Part shown: in pieces, positions 4,469 to 5,437 of the stretch
Layout: each line of letters opens with the position of its first letter
How positions within the stretch are numbered: position 1 is the stretch's first letter
Assembly (NCBI GenBank): GCA_029974855.1
Contig: JARKQO010000304.1
Span: 1 to 5,437 of the forward strand
DNA length: 5,437 bases
Source of the DNA: Eubacteriales bacterium
Lineage (GTDB): Bacteria; Bacillota_A; Clostridia; Christensenellales; Aristaeellaceae
Direction: 5' to 3'
Position numbers and translations under genes: made by a program
Notes under the pieces: generated by a model
What the model saw: only the letters and a program-made list of their open reading frames with translations
Told to the model about the DNA's origin: nothing
Database searches by the model: none

Positions 4469-5437
4469 AAAAATATCGTCCAGCAGCTTTTCATCCACGC
4501 TTTCCCCGGTGATGCGCCCCAGCAGGTACAGCGCGTCGTGGAGGTCCACGGCCACAAAGTCCGTGGGCTGGCCGCTTTCCAAAGCCTCCCGGGCCTGGGC
4601 CAGCCTAGCGATGGCTTCCCGGGCCACGGCCATATGCCGTTCGTGGGTGAGCAATAGCTGCTGGGGGGTCTGGGCGAAGCCCCGCAGGTAGGCCCGCACC
4701 TGGTCAAGCCCGGCCCCGGTTTTGGCGGACACCTGCAGCAGGGGCCGCTCCCCGGCCAGGGCCGCCACCTCCTCCAGGTTCAGGGCCGTGGGCAAATCCT
4801 CCTTGTTCAGCAGCAAAGCGCTGGGGCAGGGCAGCGGGGTTTGGATCATCTCCCGCTCCTCCCGGCTCAGGGCCTGGGAGCCGTCCACCACCAGCAGGGC
4901 CACGTCCGCCTGGGCCACCTCCCGCCAGGCCCGCTCCACCCCGATGCGCTCCACCTGGTCCTGGCTTTCCCGCAGCCCGGCGGTGTCCGTCACGTGGACG
5001 CTGAGGCCTTCCAAGGCGAAGGTGCCGTGAAGCGCGTCCCGGGTGGTGCCGGGCACGGGGGTGACAATGGCCCGTTCCTCCCCCAGCAAGGCGTTGAACA
5101 AGGTACTTTTGCCCGCGTTGGGCCGCCCGCACAGGGCCACCCGCAACCCCTCCCGCAAAATCCGGGCGCTGCGCTGGTCAATGGCCCCGGCCAGCCTTTC
5201 CATCAGACTTTCCAACCCAACAGCCAGGCCTTCCATAGCCTCCTCCTGGGTGATTTCGTCAGGGTAGTCGATGTGGGCCTCCAGGGCCGCCAGCAGCCCC
5301 ACCAAATCCTGCTGGGCCTGGGCCACGAAGCGGCTCTGGCCCCCCATCAGCTGGGCCTGCTCCGCCTTCAGGGCCGCCGCGGACTGGGCGGAGATCACCC
5401 CCATCACCGCCTCGGCCTGGGCCAGGTCAATGCGGCC
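4445..5437 (-). CDS. mnmE: tRNA uridine-5-carboxymethylaminomethyl modification GTPase MnmE, 5' end beyond right edge
   Basis: MnmE works with MnmG to install the (carboxymethyl)aminomethyl group on U34 of certain tRNAs, using GTP hydrolysis, a folate one-carbon donor and FAD on MnmG. The visible 330 residues begin GRIDLAQAEAV, a conserved block at the start of the helical domain. The inserted G domain has all its motifs: G1 GRPNAGKS (visible 104-111), G2 TPVPGTTRD (126-134), G3 DTAG (151-154), G4 NKED (211-214) and a G5-like SAKTG (238-242). The protein ends FCVGK, with the conserved C-terminal cysteine. The family is about 450-460 residues, so roughly 125 N-terminal residues, the folate-binding domain, lie outside. 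The stop is TAG at 4447-4445, inside the 3' end of the convergent radical SAM gene. mnmG does not follow downstream, unlike in many genomes. Confidence 0.96.
   Translation of the reverse strand, partial: GRIDLAQAEAVMGVISAQSAAALKAEQAQLMGGQSRFVAQAQQDLVGLLAALEAHIDYPDEITQEEAMEGLAVGLESLMERLAGAIDQRSARILREGLRVALCGRPNAGKSTLFNALLGEERAIVTPVPGTTRDALHGTFALEGLSVHVTDTAGLRESQDQVERIGVERAWREVAQADVALLVVDGSQALSREEREMIQTPLPCPSALLLNKEDLPTALNLEEVAALAGERPLLQVSAKTGAGLDQVRAYLRGFAQTPQQLLLTHERHMAVAREAIARLAQAREALESGQPTDFVAVDLHDALYLLGRITGESVDEKLLDDIFSRFCVGK

Overview
The window looks like ordinary chromosome of a GC-rich Clostridia member. The gene order rimP-nusA-ylxR-ylxQ-infB is the standard Firmicutes (Bacillota) arrangement. 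The high GC, the PflX-type radical SAM gene and the Ala/Pro-rich IF-2 N-terminus suggest an Oscillospiraceae-like gut anaerobe (Faecalibacterium/Subdoligranulum/Gemmiger neighbourhood). That taxonomic placement is inference from style, not from a marker search. I see no mobile element, CRISPR array, tRNA, rRNA or prophage signal.

Minus-strand block, 3387 down to 1. A strong promoter (TTGTTT, 17 bp, TATACT with an extended -10 TG) is followed by a leader of about 270 nt. After it come rimP (30S maturation), nusA (transcription elongation/termination), ylxR and ylxQ (small RNA-binding proteins) and the first 186 codons of infB (IF-2), which runs off the left edge. The genes are tightly packed. 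A 14-codon mini-ORF links rimP to nusA and overlaps the nusA start as ATGA. ylxR and ylxQ overlap as GTGA. The nusA-ylxR gap is 18 bp and the ylxQ-infB gap is 72 bp. The products couple transcription, 30S assembly and translation initiation.

Gene-free stretch 3085-3565. Most of it is the rimP leader. The leader can be drawn as a closed, three-hairpin multibranch RNA (3158-3277). The 3' strand of its closing helix is also the 5' arm of a weak terminator with a U5 tract (3142-3166). This riboswitch- or attenuator-like layout is the most interesting item in the window. Further right are a small inverted repeat (3446-3473) and a plus-strand promoter (3492-3520).

Right part. One plus-strand gene (3566-4468) encodes a PflX-type (COG1313-like) radical SAM protein related to pyruvate formate-lyase activating enzymes. 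It converges on, and overlaps by 24 bp, the 3' end of mnmE on the minus strand (4445 to the right edge). mnmE is the tRNA U34-modification GTPase, and its N-terminal part lies outside the window.
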